Source: Paenibacillus mucilaginosus 3016 (GTDB taxonomy: Bacteria > Bacillota > Bacilli > Paenibacillales > NBRC-103111). Taken from it: a stretch of DNA of 64,000 nt. The notes under the pieces are model-generated. The model ran no database searches. It saw only the letters and a program-made list of their open reading frames with translations, and had not been told where the DNA came from. Positions 45,405 to 53,520 of this stretch are shown piece after piece; the stretch's first letter is position 1; every line of letters begins with the position of its first letter. The position numbers were made by a program, and so were the translations under genes. The stretch lies in contig NC_016935.1 of the NCBI RefSeq assembly GCF_000250655.1, positions 6,404,001 to 6,468,000 of the forward strand, given 5' to 3'.

Positions 45405-45580
45405 TCATTTCTTTGCAACAACGTTATGATCTAACACGGCCTTCTCGATAGCGGCACGGGTCTCTTCTGAGTTAAGGGTAAGGCCGATCTAGTTCAAATG
45501 GCCCAGCACATACTGCTTGGCCTCTTGCTGTTTCTTATCGCCGCCAAAATCCTTGAAGGCCGCCTCAACCAGTGGTGGAC
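45405..45580 (-). pseudogene. Degenerate holin C-terminal half (copy B) with an in-frame stop
   Basis: The minus strand reads EAAFKDFGGDKKQQEAKQYV, then LGHLN, a TAG stop at 45489-45491, then IGLTLNSEETRAAIEKAVLD and HNVVAKK to a TGA. This aligns with the intact holin just upstream (MGGDAKLDAAYQYASKKLGQ, LGINLSVDEIKASIHTAWLDHN). The N-terminal membrane part is absent. It starts right after the stop of the intact gene, as if a new holin replaced an older one and left its 3' end. Confidence 0.8.
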
Positions 45581-45586
45581 TTTGCG

Positions 45587-45982
45587 TTAGATCACCTTTT
45601 GATCGCTGCTAGTGCCCGAGTCTGTCAGTTTGGCGGGCTGCACCTTGGCATTGTGATCCAGCCAAGCTGTATGGATCGACGCCTTAATCTCGTCCACGGA
45701 GAGATTGATACCCAGTTGCCCAAGCTTCTTGGATGCATACTGATAGGCTGCGTCCAGCTTGGCATCCCCGCCCATTCCCTTGTACAGCGTTTCGGCGTGA
45801 GCAAATGCCTCTGTGCCGACTTTATTAAGGACTTCACGCTGTGCATCAGTAGTCTGTGCTTTGTACAGCTCCAGAGCTTTCTTTTTGACTTGCCGGAGGC
45901 CCGCAAGTGCAATCAATGCGGCAATGGTAAGAACGGACTGCGCAATTTCTGTGATATGAGGTTGAATGATTTCCAGGATCAT
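45587..45982 (-). CDS. Phage holin, LLH family-like
   Basis: The 131-residue protein has one N-terminal membrane helix (residues about 11-29, TEIAQSVLTIAALIALAGL) followed by a charged helical domain (VKKKALELYKAQTTDAQREV and the VGTEAFAHAETLYKGMGGDA stretch). This matches phage holins of the LLH type, which form the membrane hole that releases the endolysin. It lies 2 bases after the amidase gene. The last 20 residues (VQPAKLTDSGTSSDQKVI) are unlike the ends of the two remnants downstream. Confidence 0.75.
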   Translation of the reverse strand: MILEIIQPHITEIAQSVLTIAALIALAGLRQVKKKALELYKAQTTDAQREVLNKVGTEAFAHAETLYKGMGGDAKLDAAYQYASKKLGQLGINLSVDEIKASIHTAWLDHNAKVQPAKLTDSGTSSDQKVI

Positions 45983-45984
45983 GA

Positions 45985-47376
45985 TTAGATCGCTCCCTTT
46001 TCAATTAAGTTTTTGAGAATGACAGCCAGTTCGGCGAATTCCACCGATTCATCGGGCGAATGATCGTCTTCAATACCGCCCACTTCTTTCAGCCAGGCGA
46101 CCGACTTCTGCTTCCAGTTATCACCCGATGGGGAGGCAGCCGGCGGCGTGATCGGCCCGTTCTCCACGATCCAGATCAGAAGAGCATGGTTCACCACACG
46201 CTCCCCGGCCCCCTGGTTCTGACCCAGGCTGCCCTTGCCCTTCTGGGCCAATACGCTGGAGCCGCCTCCATCGAAGTTCAGCGCCCAGGTGCATCCCTTC
46301 GACTGCATGTACAGCGTAGCTTCCTCGAGCGTCAGGCCCTGATCGTACTGCGTCCGACCGTCTGCCACAACAATATGCAGATCTCCCGACGCATCCAGGC
46401 CGAATACTGTCCGTTGCGCGCGGCTCATGCCTATGTCATCAGGCACTTCCTGGAGTACGCGGTAGTAATCCCAGCATGGGTTGCCATTTTCGATCAATAG
46501 GGGCGCCCCCTGCACCAGAACATCCCATTGCACGGTCGGGTCCAGCTGCCCAATCTGTGGCCGCCCACCCTTGACACCAAACTCGTACCAGCTAAGCATC
46601 TTGCCGTAGGCCTGGGCTATCACCTGGCCGTCAGCGACCGCATCCCCCAGCACTTTTCCGTCCCAGAAATACGGTGCATTAGTTGCAAAATCCGCTCCGT
46701 ATTCCGCGAGCAACTCAGAGACCTTGGCGCCGGTCCGGGCCACAAACTGAAACCGAAGCTTTTTACCATCAAGCTTCAGGTACCGGACATCTGTGGCCTT
46801 AATCTTGTAATCCCCATCGCATCGCTTGAGCACGCCACTCTGGGCATAGATCCGTTCTTTCAAAACCGCAGGAAGCAACTTCAACCCCATCCTTTCAAAT
46901 ACATCCCTTTTGAATCTGTTGTGATCAAATAACGTGTGGTGTGGGCAATCCTTGCCGTATACCACTTCGTGCGGTTGCAGATTTTCCCATGACGTAAATC
47001 CTTGCTGAAGCATAATTTTGGCGACCACATCGACCGCGTTGCGGTATGTAGCCAGATCAAGCGGCTCTCCTGGTTCCACTGCCTCGCAGGCAATCTCCAC
47101 GCCGATCCAGTAGGTGTTATAGTCGCCATTGCCGTCGCCGGCGTGGTACGCATTCTCATCATAGGGAATGTGCTGAGTGGCACTGTCCTTATCGACTGTC
47201 ACATGCCAGCTGACGACCCGGTCCTTGACCGTGGCCATATACTCCCCATGCATTTCATCGCCCGCCCCGTCCTTCCAGTTGTTCGTGGTATGAAAAAGGA
47301 CGCCGCGCGGCTGGCGCTTGCGTCCTGGACGATTCTTGCTCCCTGCAGGGATAAATTTTTGCTTGATTGTGATCAT
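45985..47376 (-). CDS. Endolysin: N-acetylmuramoyl-L-alanine amidase joined to a phosphodiester-glycosidase-like domain
   Basis: 463 residues. The first 160 form an Amidase_2 domain (GVLFHTTNNWKDGAGD, SWHVTVDKDSATQHIPYDEN, WIGVEIACEA, HEVVYGKDCPHHTLF with candidate zinc His residues) that should cut peptidoglycan at lysis. Residues about 175-410 look like a phosphodiester glycosidase (NAGPA) domain: ATNAPYFWDGKVLGDAVADG, RTVFGLDASGDLHIVVADGR, and the hallmark WALNFDGGGSSVLA. A short helical tail ends the protein. The fusion is unusual for an endolysin; the second domain may act on phosphodiester-linked wall sugars such as teichoic acid decorations, which is inference. Confidence 0.82.
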   Translation of the reverse strand: MITIKQKFIPAGSKNRPGRKRQPRGVLFHTTNNWKDGAGDEMHGEYMATVKDRVVSWHVTVDKDSATQHIPYDENAYHAGDGNGDYNTYWIGVEIACEAVEPGEPLDLATYRNAVDVVAKIMLQQGFTSWENLQPHEVVYGKDCPHHTLFDHNRFKRDVFERMGLKLLPAVLKERIYAQSGVLKRCDGDYKIKATDVRYLKLDGKKLRFQFVARTGAKVSELLAEYGADFATNAPYFWDGKVLGDAVADGQVIAQAYGKMLSWYEFGVKGGRPQIGQLDPTVQWDVLVQGAPLLIENGNPCWDYYRVLQEVPDDIGMSRAQRTVFGLDASGDLHIVVADGRTQYDQGLTLEEATLYMQSKGCTWALNFDGGGSSVLAQKGKGSLGQNQGAGERVVNHALLIWIVENGPITPPAASPSGDNWKQKSVAWLKEVGGIEDDHSPDESVEFAELAVILKNLIEKGAI

Positions 47377-47413
47377 AGGGTCCTCCTTATGGATTGAACG
47401 TCTTCCCTCTTCT

Positions 47414-47788
47414 TCATGGCTGCTCTCCTTTCTTGTCGATCTTACGCAGGCAGATGAACAGGTCGAATTTATTCTTGTAAGTCATGACCGCGAGGATCAC
47501 CAGCCCCGCCGTTGTCCCCACCTGTGCGAGCAGCCACGCGAGTAGCTGCCATGCTTCAATGTCAGGATTCCAAAAACCAAAGACTTCCGACGCCCGGATC
47601 CAGACCGCCACGAGCATCTTGACGGTATAGGCGGACAAAAAAAAGAGCATCGCCAGCAGAAATGCGCTGACAACACCCTTCTTGAATCTCTCCAGAAAGT
47701 ACTTCCGATGCGCGGAGATGATATAAATCGAGCTGCTGAGCGTTACGGTGTACAGCAGCAAAAGCATCATGTCGATGAATTCGATCAT
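47414..47788 (-). CDS. Small membrane protein of the lysis region
   Basis: A 124-residue protein with three predicted helices: about 4-22 (FIDMMLLLLYTVTLSSSIYI), 38-60 (GVVSAFLLAMLFFLSAYTVKM) and 80-103 (WQLLAWLLAQVGTTAGLVIL), with a basic tail. The site between the fibre genes and the endolysin suggests a holin, antiholin or pore regulator. No family is recognised. It is separated from the upstream gene by 3 bases. Confidence 0.7.
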   Translation of the reverse strand: MIEFIDMMLLLLYTVTLSSSIYIISAHRKYFLERFKKGVVSAFLLAMLFFLSAYTVKMLVAVWIRASEVFGFWNPDIEAWQLLAWLLAQVGTTAGLVILAVMTYKNKFDLFICLRKIDKKGEQP

Positions 47789-47791
47789 GGG

Positions 47792-47974
47792 CTATTCTCC
47801 TTTTTCATAGATCAGGTATTTCGCAAAGTTGTTCCGCTGTATTTCCTCCTGCAGCTCCCGGGACACGTCGCGATAGCGGTCTATGCTGATAGAAACTCTT
47901 CTGGATGCATGGTTAAGTTCTATCTCTTTGTCCTGGAGCCACGGGGCGAGTCGTTTCAATAATCGCATAATCAC
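47792..47974 (-). CDS. Small hypothetical phage protein
   Basis: A 60-residue charged helical protein (MRLLKRLAPWLQDKEIELNH onward). The GTG at 47974 lies 10 bases after GGGGAGG, which itself overlaps the end of the upstream gene; ATG 47968 is the alternative. It is tightly packed between two small membrane-protein genes. Function unknown. Confidence 0.6.
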   Translation of the reverse strand: MIMRLLKRLAPWLQDKEIELNHASRRVSISIDRYRDVSRELQEEIQRNNFAKYLIYEKGE

Positions 47975-47980
47975 GACGCC

Positions 47981-48253
47981 TCATCCTCCCCTAGGTTTAT
48001 CCCTCTTCAAGTTCTTAACCACGTCGCGTATCTCTTCTAACGGCCCCCTGATCTCATTGATCGTTTTGGTTAGCTCATCACGGTCCTCTTCCGCCTTGTC
48101 CAGCAGTTCCCGCGGCACGATCTTGCCGGTCATGAAGAGCCGCAGGACGTAGAGCACAACGACCAATAAAACGATCGCCAGTATCAGGGCTACGCCATAT
48201 CTTTCAGCGAGTCTTGCCGTCTGCTCCACTTGAACTAATTGATCCGGAGTCAT
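47981..48253 (-). CDS. Small single-pass membrane protein with coiled coil (XhlA-like layout)
   Basis: 90 residues from the ATG at 48253, preceded by AGGGGAGCGAGGGG. A short N-terminus (TPDQLVQVEQTARLAERYG) is followed by one strong helix (VALILAIVLLVVVLYVLRLF) and a charged coiled coil (DKAEEDRDELTKTINEIRGP). Phage genes of this form next to the endolysin often act in lysis or anchor the tail tip, but the family is not certain. Confidence 0.65.
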   Translation of the reverse strand: MTPDQLVQVEQTARLAERYGVALILAIVLLVVVLYVLRLFMTGKIVPRELLDKAEEDRDELTKTINEIRGPLEEIRDVVKNLKRDKPRGG

Positions 48254-48320
48254 CCCCTCGCTCCCCTCTCGGTCTATGATAATAGCCCCGATCGGCTCGG
48301 GGCTAACTTGTTTAGAGGTA

Positions 48321-50138
48321 TTAAGCTGTGTTGCTTTGAACTGTGACTTCGTTCCATTGCGACTGGTTTTCGCCGCCCGCATACATACCAAATTTGGTTC
48401 TGCCGGCATACTCTGTCGCATCCGCTGCGGCGAGCGTGAAGTCCATAACAGCCGTCGCACTTCCTTCGAGGTACACCTTGATGTTGTTACCAGACACTAC
48501 GATTTTGATTTCATGGCTCGTTGTCGTGTTGATCGTGGCGGCCACCTCGTGCAGCAACGTGGTGGTTGCGGCTCCCGTGGCGTCACTGCGTTTATACAGC
48601 TTGAGCTCTTTCCCCGCTGCAGCAGCATCGTACCTGACGTAGAGGTAGTTCGTGCCGTTCAGGCCACGGAATACGAAACCTTGTTTGCCTCCGGCCGCGA
48701 AGACTTTATAAATGAGCGTGTAATCTCCGGAAGGAGCTCCTGATTCGTTATAAATCTTGTCCCCGGTGGTTCCGATATATTTTGCCGAACCGTTGACAAG
48801 CTGCCAGTTAGCTGGCGTGGTAGCCACCAAAGTATCCCAAGGCTGTCCGGTTTCTGGTGTATGCCCATCAAGCGAACCGTCGGGACCAGAGAAGGTATCC
48901 CTGAAGTACACTGTAGGCCCACCTGTCGGCGCTGCATCCGTTGTGACGGCCAGTGCCGGTGAAGCTGTAGATGTATTTCCGTTCGCATCCCGAGCTTTTA
49001 AGGTGAAGTTGTACGGGGTCTCCGGGTTCAATCCTGGGATGGTCGTCTGTGTTTCCGTACCCACCGTAACCGCCGTAGGGCCTCCTTCGATAATGTAATT
49101 CGTGACGCCAACGCCTCCCGGATTAGGGTTATCGGTGACAGCAGTCCAGGAAAGCGTGACACTGTTATGTGTCTTGCTGACCAGTGTAGGCCGTGCCGGC
49201 ACATTCGGTGCGGTGTTATCCGTTACAGGAGTGCTTGTCGCAGCGTTGCTTTGTACAGTGAGCTCGTTCCATTGGCTGGTATTTTCCCCGCCTGCATACA
49301 TCCCTACTTTGGTTCTTCCCGCGTATTCCGTCGCATCCGCTGCGGCGAGCGTGAAGTCCATAGCAGCCGTCGCACTTCCTTCGAGGTACACCTTGATGTT
49401 GTTACCAGACACCACGATTTTGATTTCATGATTCGTTGTCGTGTTGATCGTGGCGGCCACCTCGTGCAGCAACGTGGTGGTTGCGGCTCCCGTGGCGTCA
49501 CTGCGTTTATACAGCTTGAGCTCTTTCCCCGCTACAGCAGCATCGTACCTGACGTAGAGGTAGTTCGTGCCGTTCAGGCCACGGAAGATGAAGCCTTGTT
49601 TCCCGCCGGCTGCATAAACGTTATATAGGAGAGTGTAATCCCCCGAAGGCGCGCCTGATTCGGTGAGAATCTTATCTCCCGTTGTTCCGGTATACTTCGC
49701 CGCGCCGTTGATAAGCTGCCAGTTAGCTGGCGTAGTTGCTATTGAGGTATTCCATGGTGCCCCGGTCTCTGGCTGGTGTGCATTGAGGGGACCATCAGCA
49801 CCGGTAAACGTATCCCTGAAGTACACTGTAGGCCCGCCGCCTGCCGGGGCTGCGTCGGTTGTGACTGCCAGCGCTGGAGAGGCCGCGGATGTATTTCCGT
49901 TCGCATCCCGGGCCTTCAAGGTGAAGTTGTATGAGGTTTCTGGATTAAGGCCGGAAATGGTAGTTTGAGTGCCGGAACTAACAGTTACGGGTGACACCCC
50001 ACCTTCCACAATGTAACTTGCTACGCCGACGCCTCCCGGATTAGGGTTATCAGTGACCGCCGTCCAGGAAAGCGTGACACTGTTATGTGTCTTGCTGACC
50101 AGTGTAGGCCGTGCCGGCACATTCGGCGCGGTGTTATC
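48321..50138 (-). repeat. 918-bp tandem duplication inside the fibre gene
   Basis: Unit 1 (49221-50138) and unit 2 (48321-49220) code residues 254-559 and 560-858. Long stretches of DNA are identical, for example around 49340-49560 and 48420-48640, so the duplication is recent or kept alike by recombination. Confidence 0.9.
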
Positions 50139-50897
50139 CGCTGCTACTGGGGGCTTAAGCGTTGCAAGGAATCCGACTCCGGAATCAGCCATTTTCGTGC
50201 ATCCCAATGGATTCGGATGGACACGGTCCCGCTGATAGTCCGTGTCATAGTCCATGCCAATACCGAACATGTCCCACACTGGGCATTTCATGTCGTAGGC
50301 GAGCAAACGCGCCTCCGCGTTATGGTCCATGAGGCTGTTGCCTAATTCGTTCTTATCTTCATTTCTTACCAGATCCTCTGGTGGGCCATCCCGCGGTAGG
50401 GAAATGGCAATGACGACGATTGCGTTAGGATTCCAACTCCGGATCAGGTTCACCGTTGCCCTAATCGTTCCCATATGGTTGTCGTCCGTCGTGGTATCGG
50501 TGTAGACACCTTTTTTAATCCTAAGCCTTGGATCGTTGCCGCCAGAGTACAGAATGTACACATCCCCGGTTCTATCCCATGAATTCCGGTTGGAGTAGAT
50601 CGAGGTATTCGTCGCGCCAAGGGCTGTCTTCCAAGACCAGGGCTTCCCCGGGTATCCATATTTAATAACGGTCGCCCCTGATTTGGCCGCAAGTTTGGTA
50701 GACCATCCCTGGCCGTCAGGCACGTCCACTTCAGCAACTACAGAGTTACCGATCAGGATAATTTTTTTGCCTTTGAACGGTTGGGCAATGATAACACCTC
50801 CGCCATCGCCCCCCACCCCCTCTATAACCCCGGTGACACTACGCATTAGCCTTCCTGAACTTGTTTTGACTGGCGTTCGTTTCCTAACCCTGCTCAT
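48321..50897 (-). CDS. Tail fibre with SGNH hydrolase and duplicated FN3-LamG-like modules
   Basis: 858 residues. An N-terminal SGNH/GDSL-type hydrolase (about 45-250) has block I IGNSVV (Ser 52), the GGND block at 119-122 and the DRVH block at 224-227, giving Ser, Asn and Asp-His. It could deacetylate cell-surface glycans during adsorption. From residue 254 a fibronectin type III module (VTLSWTAVTDNPNPGGVGV, YNFTLKARDANGNTS) and a concanavalin/LamG-like module (VYFRDTF onward) follow, and the pair is repeated to the C-terminus with near identity. The first 40 residues are basic and probably attach to the baseplate or another fibre. Confidence 0.82.
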   Translation of the reverse strand: MSRVRKRTPVKTSSGRLMRSVTGVIEGVGGDGGGVIIAQPFKGKKIILIGNSVVAEVDVPDGQGWSTKLAAKSGATVIKYGYPGKPWSWKTALGATNTSIYSNRNSWDRTGDVYILYSGGNDPRLRIKKGVYTDTTTDDNHMGTIRATVNLIRSWNPNAIVVIAISLPRDGPPEDLVRNEDKNELGNSLMDHNAEARLLAYDMKCPVWDMFGIGMDYDTDYQRDRVHPNPLGCTKMADSGVGFLATLKPPVAADNTAPNVPARPTLVSKTHNSVTLSWTAVTDNPNPGGVGVASYIVEGGVSPVTVSSGTQTTISGLNPETSYNFTLKARDANGNTSAASPALAVTTDAAPAGGGPTVYFRDTFTGADGPLNAHQPETGAPWNTSIATTPANWQLINGAAKYTGTTGDKILTESGAPSGDYTLLYNVYAAGGKQGFIFRGLNGTNYLYVRYDAAVAGKELKLYKRSDATGAATTTLLHEVAATINTTTNHEIKIVVSGNNIKVYLEGSATAAMDFTLAAADATEYAGRTKVGMYAGGENTSQWNELTVQSNAATSTPVTDNTAPNVPARPTLVSKTHNSVTLSWTAVTDNPNPGGVGVTNYIIEGGPTAVTVGTETQTTIPGLNPETPYNFTLKARDANGNTSTASPALAVTTDAAPTGGPTVYFRDTFSGPDGSLDGHTPETGQPWDTLVATTPANWQLVNGSAKYIGTTGDKIYNESGAPSGDYTLIYKVFAAGGKQGFVFRGLNGTNYLYVRYDAAAAGKELKLYKRSDATGAATTTLLHEVAATINTTTSHEIKIVVSGNNIKVYLEGSATAVMDFTLAAADATEYAGRTKFGMYAGGENQSQWNEVTVQSNTA

Positions 50898-50949
50898 AAC
50901 AAAATCACGCCTTTCTTCTGGATTTATGCAGAAAAAAGCAAGCAGCCGG

Positions 50950-51117
50950 CTATTCGGTGCTTGCTTCTAATGCCTTCTCTTCAGTTCCCTTTTCTTGATC
51001 GATCTGCTCTTGCCTCTCCAGTACAGAAAGAGCTGTGTACAATTCCCGCTCTTCCTGTTGCAGTACATACATTTGTGACTGAATCTGCATGATCCGTTGT
51101 TTGATCCCATCTTTCAT
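50950..51117 (-). CDS. Small coiled-coil phage protein
   Basis: A 55-residue protein (MKDGIKQRIMQIQSQMYVLQ onward, ending EKALEASTE) that is one predicted amphipathic helix. Its ATG overlaps the stop of the upstream gene (ATGA). Position after the fibre gene and before the SGNH fibre is like that of XkdX-type small proteins, but sequence does not settle it. Confidence 0.65.
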   Translation of the reverse strand: MKDGIKQRIMQIQSQMYVLQQEERELYTALSVLERQEQIDQEKGTEEKALEASTE

Positions 51118-51356
51118 CGCTGATTCTCCTCCTGTGTGGATATGCCCTCTTTAAGATTAATCCTCTCGGTAACAAACCCTTGAACTCCCTGCGTTGCTAC
51201 TTCAATAGGACCGATCGCGTCCGGCTTGAGCAGCAACATTGCATTGGAGGAGAGCATGTTTCCCTCATTATCAAATTTCTGATAGGTGACTCGATACTGC
51301 ATCAGCTCACCATCTTTATTGAAATTCTGAGTGATAGACATGATATTGATCTTCAT
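51114..51356 (-). CDS. Small phage structural or assembly protein
   Basis: An 80-residue protein (MKINIMSITQNFNKDGELMQ onward) with a mixed beta pattern. AGGAGG lies 5 bases before the ATG. It lies 10 bases after the fibre gene. Similar small genes follow fibre genes in many Gram-positive phages, sometimes as fibre chaperones; no direct support here. Confidence 0.65.
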   Translation of the reverse strand: MKINIMSITQNFNKDGELMQYRVTYQKFDNEGNMLSSNAMLLLKPDAIGPIEVATQGVQGFVTERINLKEGISTQEENQR

Positions 51357-51366
51357 GGTTTACCTC

Positions 51367-52866
51367 CTATCCCGCCGCGTAATTGAACCGTAGGTTGTGA
51401 TATCCAAGACGCCATGCAAGAACCCTGTACATGAACTTCTTCCCGGCTGGCCCGTGAATCGTAAAGCTGTCCGCGCCCCGGACAGGTACGGTAAACCCGT
51501 TACCGTCAATCCCCGTAACATGAACCTGGTAATCATCCCCGTAAATCTCGACGGTCTCCAGGAAGATAGGGTCCATCTGGATCACAACGGATCCGTCATC
51601 CCCGATCTGCCCCTCACCAAAGTCCTCGAATCGGTTCTCTGGACTCTCCATGGCATACAGCAGCTGCTCGCCATGGCTGGCCGTTTGGACAAACGCTGAT
51701 TTTGTACCGCCTACGCTAAAAGCTTTCTCTACGCGGAATTGGGTAGTGTTCCACCAAGCCGTCACCTGATTGTTCGCGAAAATCTCCATCTGTCCGTCCG
51801 AGTTCCAGTTAAACCCGGTGTCATGGTCGCCAATTGCTACGGATATCGCAGGCGCACTGTTCATGGGGTTTTGGGCCGCTCCGTTATGGAGGAACGTCTT
51901 TCCAAATACGTTAACCTGGCCACGGCCGCGTACGGAGAACATAGGATTCCAACCGTTAAACAAGCTCACCGCCTCGAAGATACTTGTATCGTCATTGGCA
52001 TATCGATTCGCCACGATTGCACCAACTGAAGAAGTCGAATCCTCGTAGTTGACGATATATGCCCCGAGTTTTACTCCTGCTGGAACCCCAATGAAAGTAT
52101 CTGCTTGAATTTGCCTCCCTGGTTGCCGGCGGACATCAAGCGAAATGTTGTAAAAATCATTCGCTATAGTTACGGTTGGATGAAATACACCTCCATTTGT
52201 TGCCCCATGATCCATGGTGCCTAACTGTACACCGCGGTTACCAGCAATACGGGTACCATCAATGTTTTTCGTTGAGGTCTCATCGAAGTAACGAATAAAG
52301 TGATTCGTATCGGCACCATTTGTACTCCGGAGGTAAAGCGGTCCTTCATTCAGGTTGAGGGAGTATCCGGTGCCTAGATTGAGATTCCGGCCGCTGGTCC
52401 AGATATCTCCGGTATTACCGCTTAGCTTCCAATCAACCGTCCGGCCATCGCTCGGCCTTACCGCCCGGAAAAGAAAACCCTCGCCACCCATTCCATCATT
52501 GGCGGTATTAAAAATCTGCTTAATCCGGTATTTGTCAGTACCCATCGTTTCATTTTCCATGTTAAGGACTACATCGTGGCCCGAAGCTCCAGTCGCCTTA
52601 ACGGTGAGAAAAGCATTATCGGCATCTCTTGTAACGGTAAGACCGCTGAACTGAACAGCGTCAGCCTTCTTCAGTGATTGATCAAAGTCGCTCTTATGAA
52701 CAGCATTCTTCTGCAGCTCATCAAGTGCGGCATATGTTCTGTGCCATTGCCAGTTAAGCCAATTCGCTGGCAAGGGGTCGTCAATTTTGTGACCTATGGT
52801 TTTGTCGTCCTCTGGCGGTTCCACCCCAGAAGCGTACCACTCTGCTAATGGTGAATTGAATGCCAT
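51367..52866 (-). CDS. Tail fibre protein
   Basis: 499 residues. The N-terminus (NSPLAEWYASGVEPPEDDKT, then LPANWLNWQWHRTYAALDEL) is the kind used to attach to the baseplate. The middle is beta-rich with Asn/Gly patterns of a trimeric fibre, and the C-terminus (YAMESPENRFEDFGEGQIGD, ending AWRLGYHNLRF) resembles C-terminal domains of Bacillus-group phage fibres. AAAGGAG is upstream. It follows the baseplate genes, the usual site of the receptor-binding fibre. Confidence 0.75.
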   Translation of the reverse strand: MAFNSPLAEWYASGVEPPEDDKTIGHKIDDPLPANWLNWQWHRTYAALDELQKNAVHKSDFDQSLKKADAVQFSGLTVTRDADNAFLTVKATGASGHDVVLNMENETMGTDKYRIKQIFNTANDGMGGEGFLFRAVRPSDGRTVDWKLSGNTGDIWTSGRNLNLGTGYSLNLNEGPLYLRSTNGADTNHFIRYFDETSTKNIDGTRIAGNRGVQLGTMDHGATNGGVFHPTVTIANDFYNISLDVRRQPGRQIQADTFIGVPAGVKLGAYIVNYEDSTSSVGAIVANRYANDDTSIFEAVSLFNGWNPMFSVRGRGQVNVFGKTFLHNGAAQNPMNSAPAISVAIGDHDTGFNWNSDGQMEIFANNQVTAWWNTTQFRVEKAFSVGGTKSAFVQTASHGEQLLYAMESPENRFEDFGEGQIGDDGSVVIQMDPIFLETVEIYGDDYQVHVTGIDGNGFTVPVRGADSFTIHGPAGKKFMYRVLAWRLGYHNLRFNYAAG

Positions 52867-52881
52867 AGCGCCTCTCCTTTC

Positions 52882-53520
52882 TTAAATCGGCAATTCTGGA
52901 GTATCATCGCCGGCATACACATTGCCGAGGGTTCCGCCCGTTGTTTTCGCATCGTCGCCAAGTCCAAGCCCTGGTCTCTTTGCCGCCCCTACATCGGACA
53001 GCCGCAACGTACCAGAGAACTCGATCGATTCCACTTGGACCCCCGGGGAAACAACGCTCTTCACCAGCTGCAGAAACTGTGTGGTGCTGATCCCCATGGT
53101 ATCCAATCGATTGTACGGCAGGCCGGCCACCCGGATCGCCGCCGGCTTTGGATCCACCTCATCCTCCGACAGCTCCTCCAGCTTGATCGTGGATGGATCA
53201 GAATCCAACGCGAGAGCGAGCACCTCGATGATCGAATCGAGCGTCCCGGTGGAAAGGTTCCGTGCGATCTTTGACCGGATCAGGGCCCTATAGATCGGGT
53301 CGCTTACGACGCCCCGCGGCTGCCCGACGTTGGAGCCGATCAGGTCGAGCGTCGTGCCCTCTGCCTGGTCCAAATCGCGCCAGGCGTGGATCTGCCACAG
53401 TACAGCCTCGATTTCATCCATTGGCTCCGCGGCCAGCCTTAAAAACTTGCTGATGTTGCTCTCTGGATTTTTCTTGAACACGTCAGTAAGTCGTTTCCTC
53501 ATTTGCTCCCAGAAGCTCAT
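52882..53520 (-). CDS. Baseplate/tail protein, XkdU/DUF2612-like
   Basis: 212 residues. The N-terminal helical part (NISKFLRLAAEPMDEIEAVL, then DLDQAEGTTLDLIGSNVGQP) is typical of tail protein I or XkdU-type proteins that sit between the gpJ wedge and the fibres. The C-terminal tail is Gly/Asp-rich. The start overlaps the baseplate J stop by 4 bases. It probably connects fibres to the baseplate wedge. Confidence 0.78.
   Translation of the reverse strand: MSFWEQMRKRLTDVFKKNPESNISKFLRLAAEPMDEIEAVLWQIHAWRDLDQAEGTTLDLIGSNVGQPRGVVSDPIYRALIRSKIARNLSTGTLDSIIEVLALALDSDPSTIKLEELSEDEVDPKPAAIRVAGLPYNRLDTMGISTTQFLQLVKSVVSPGVQVESIEFSGTLRLSDVGAAKRPGLGLGDDAKTTGGTLGNVYAGDDTPELPI

Noticed and set aside
39073..45590. 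tRNA gene or att repeat marking the prophage edge
   Set aside because: No tRNA-like cloverleaf or convincing direct repeat was recognised by eye; the other edge lies outside the window.
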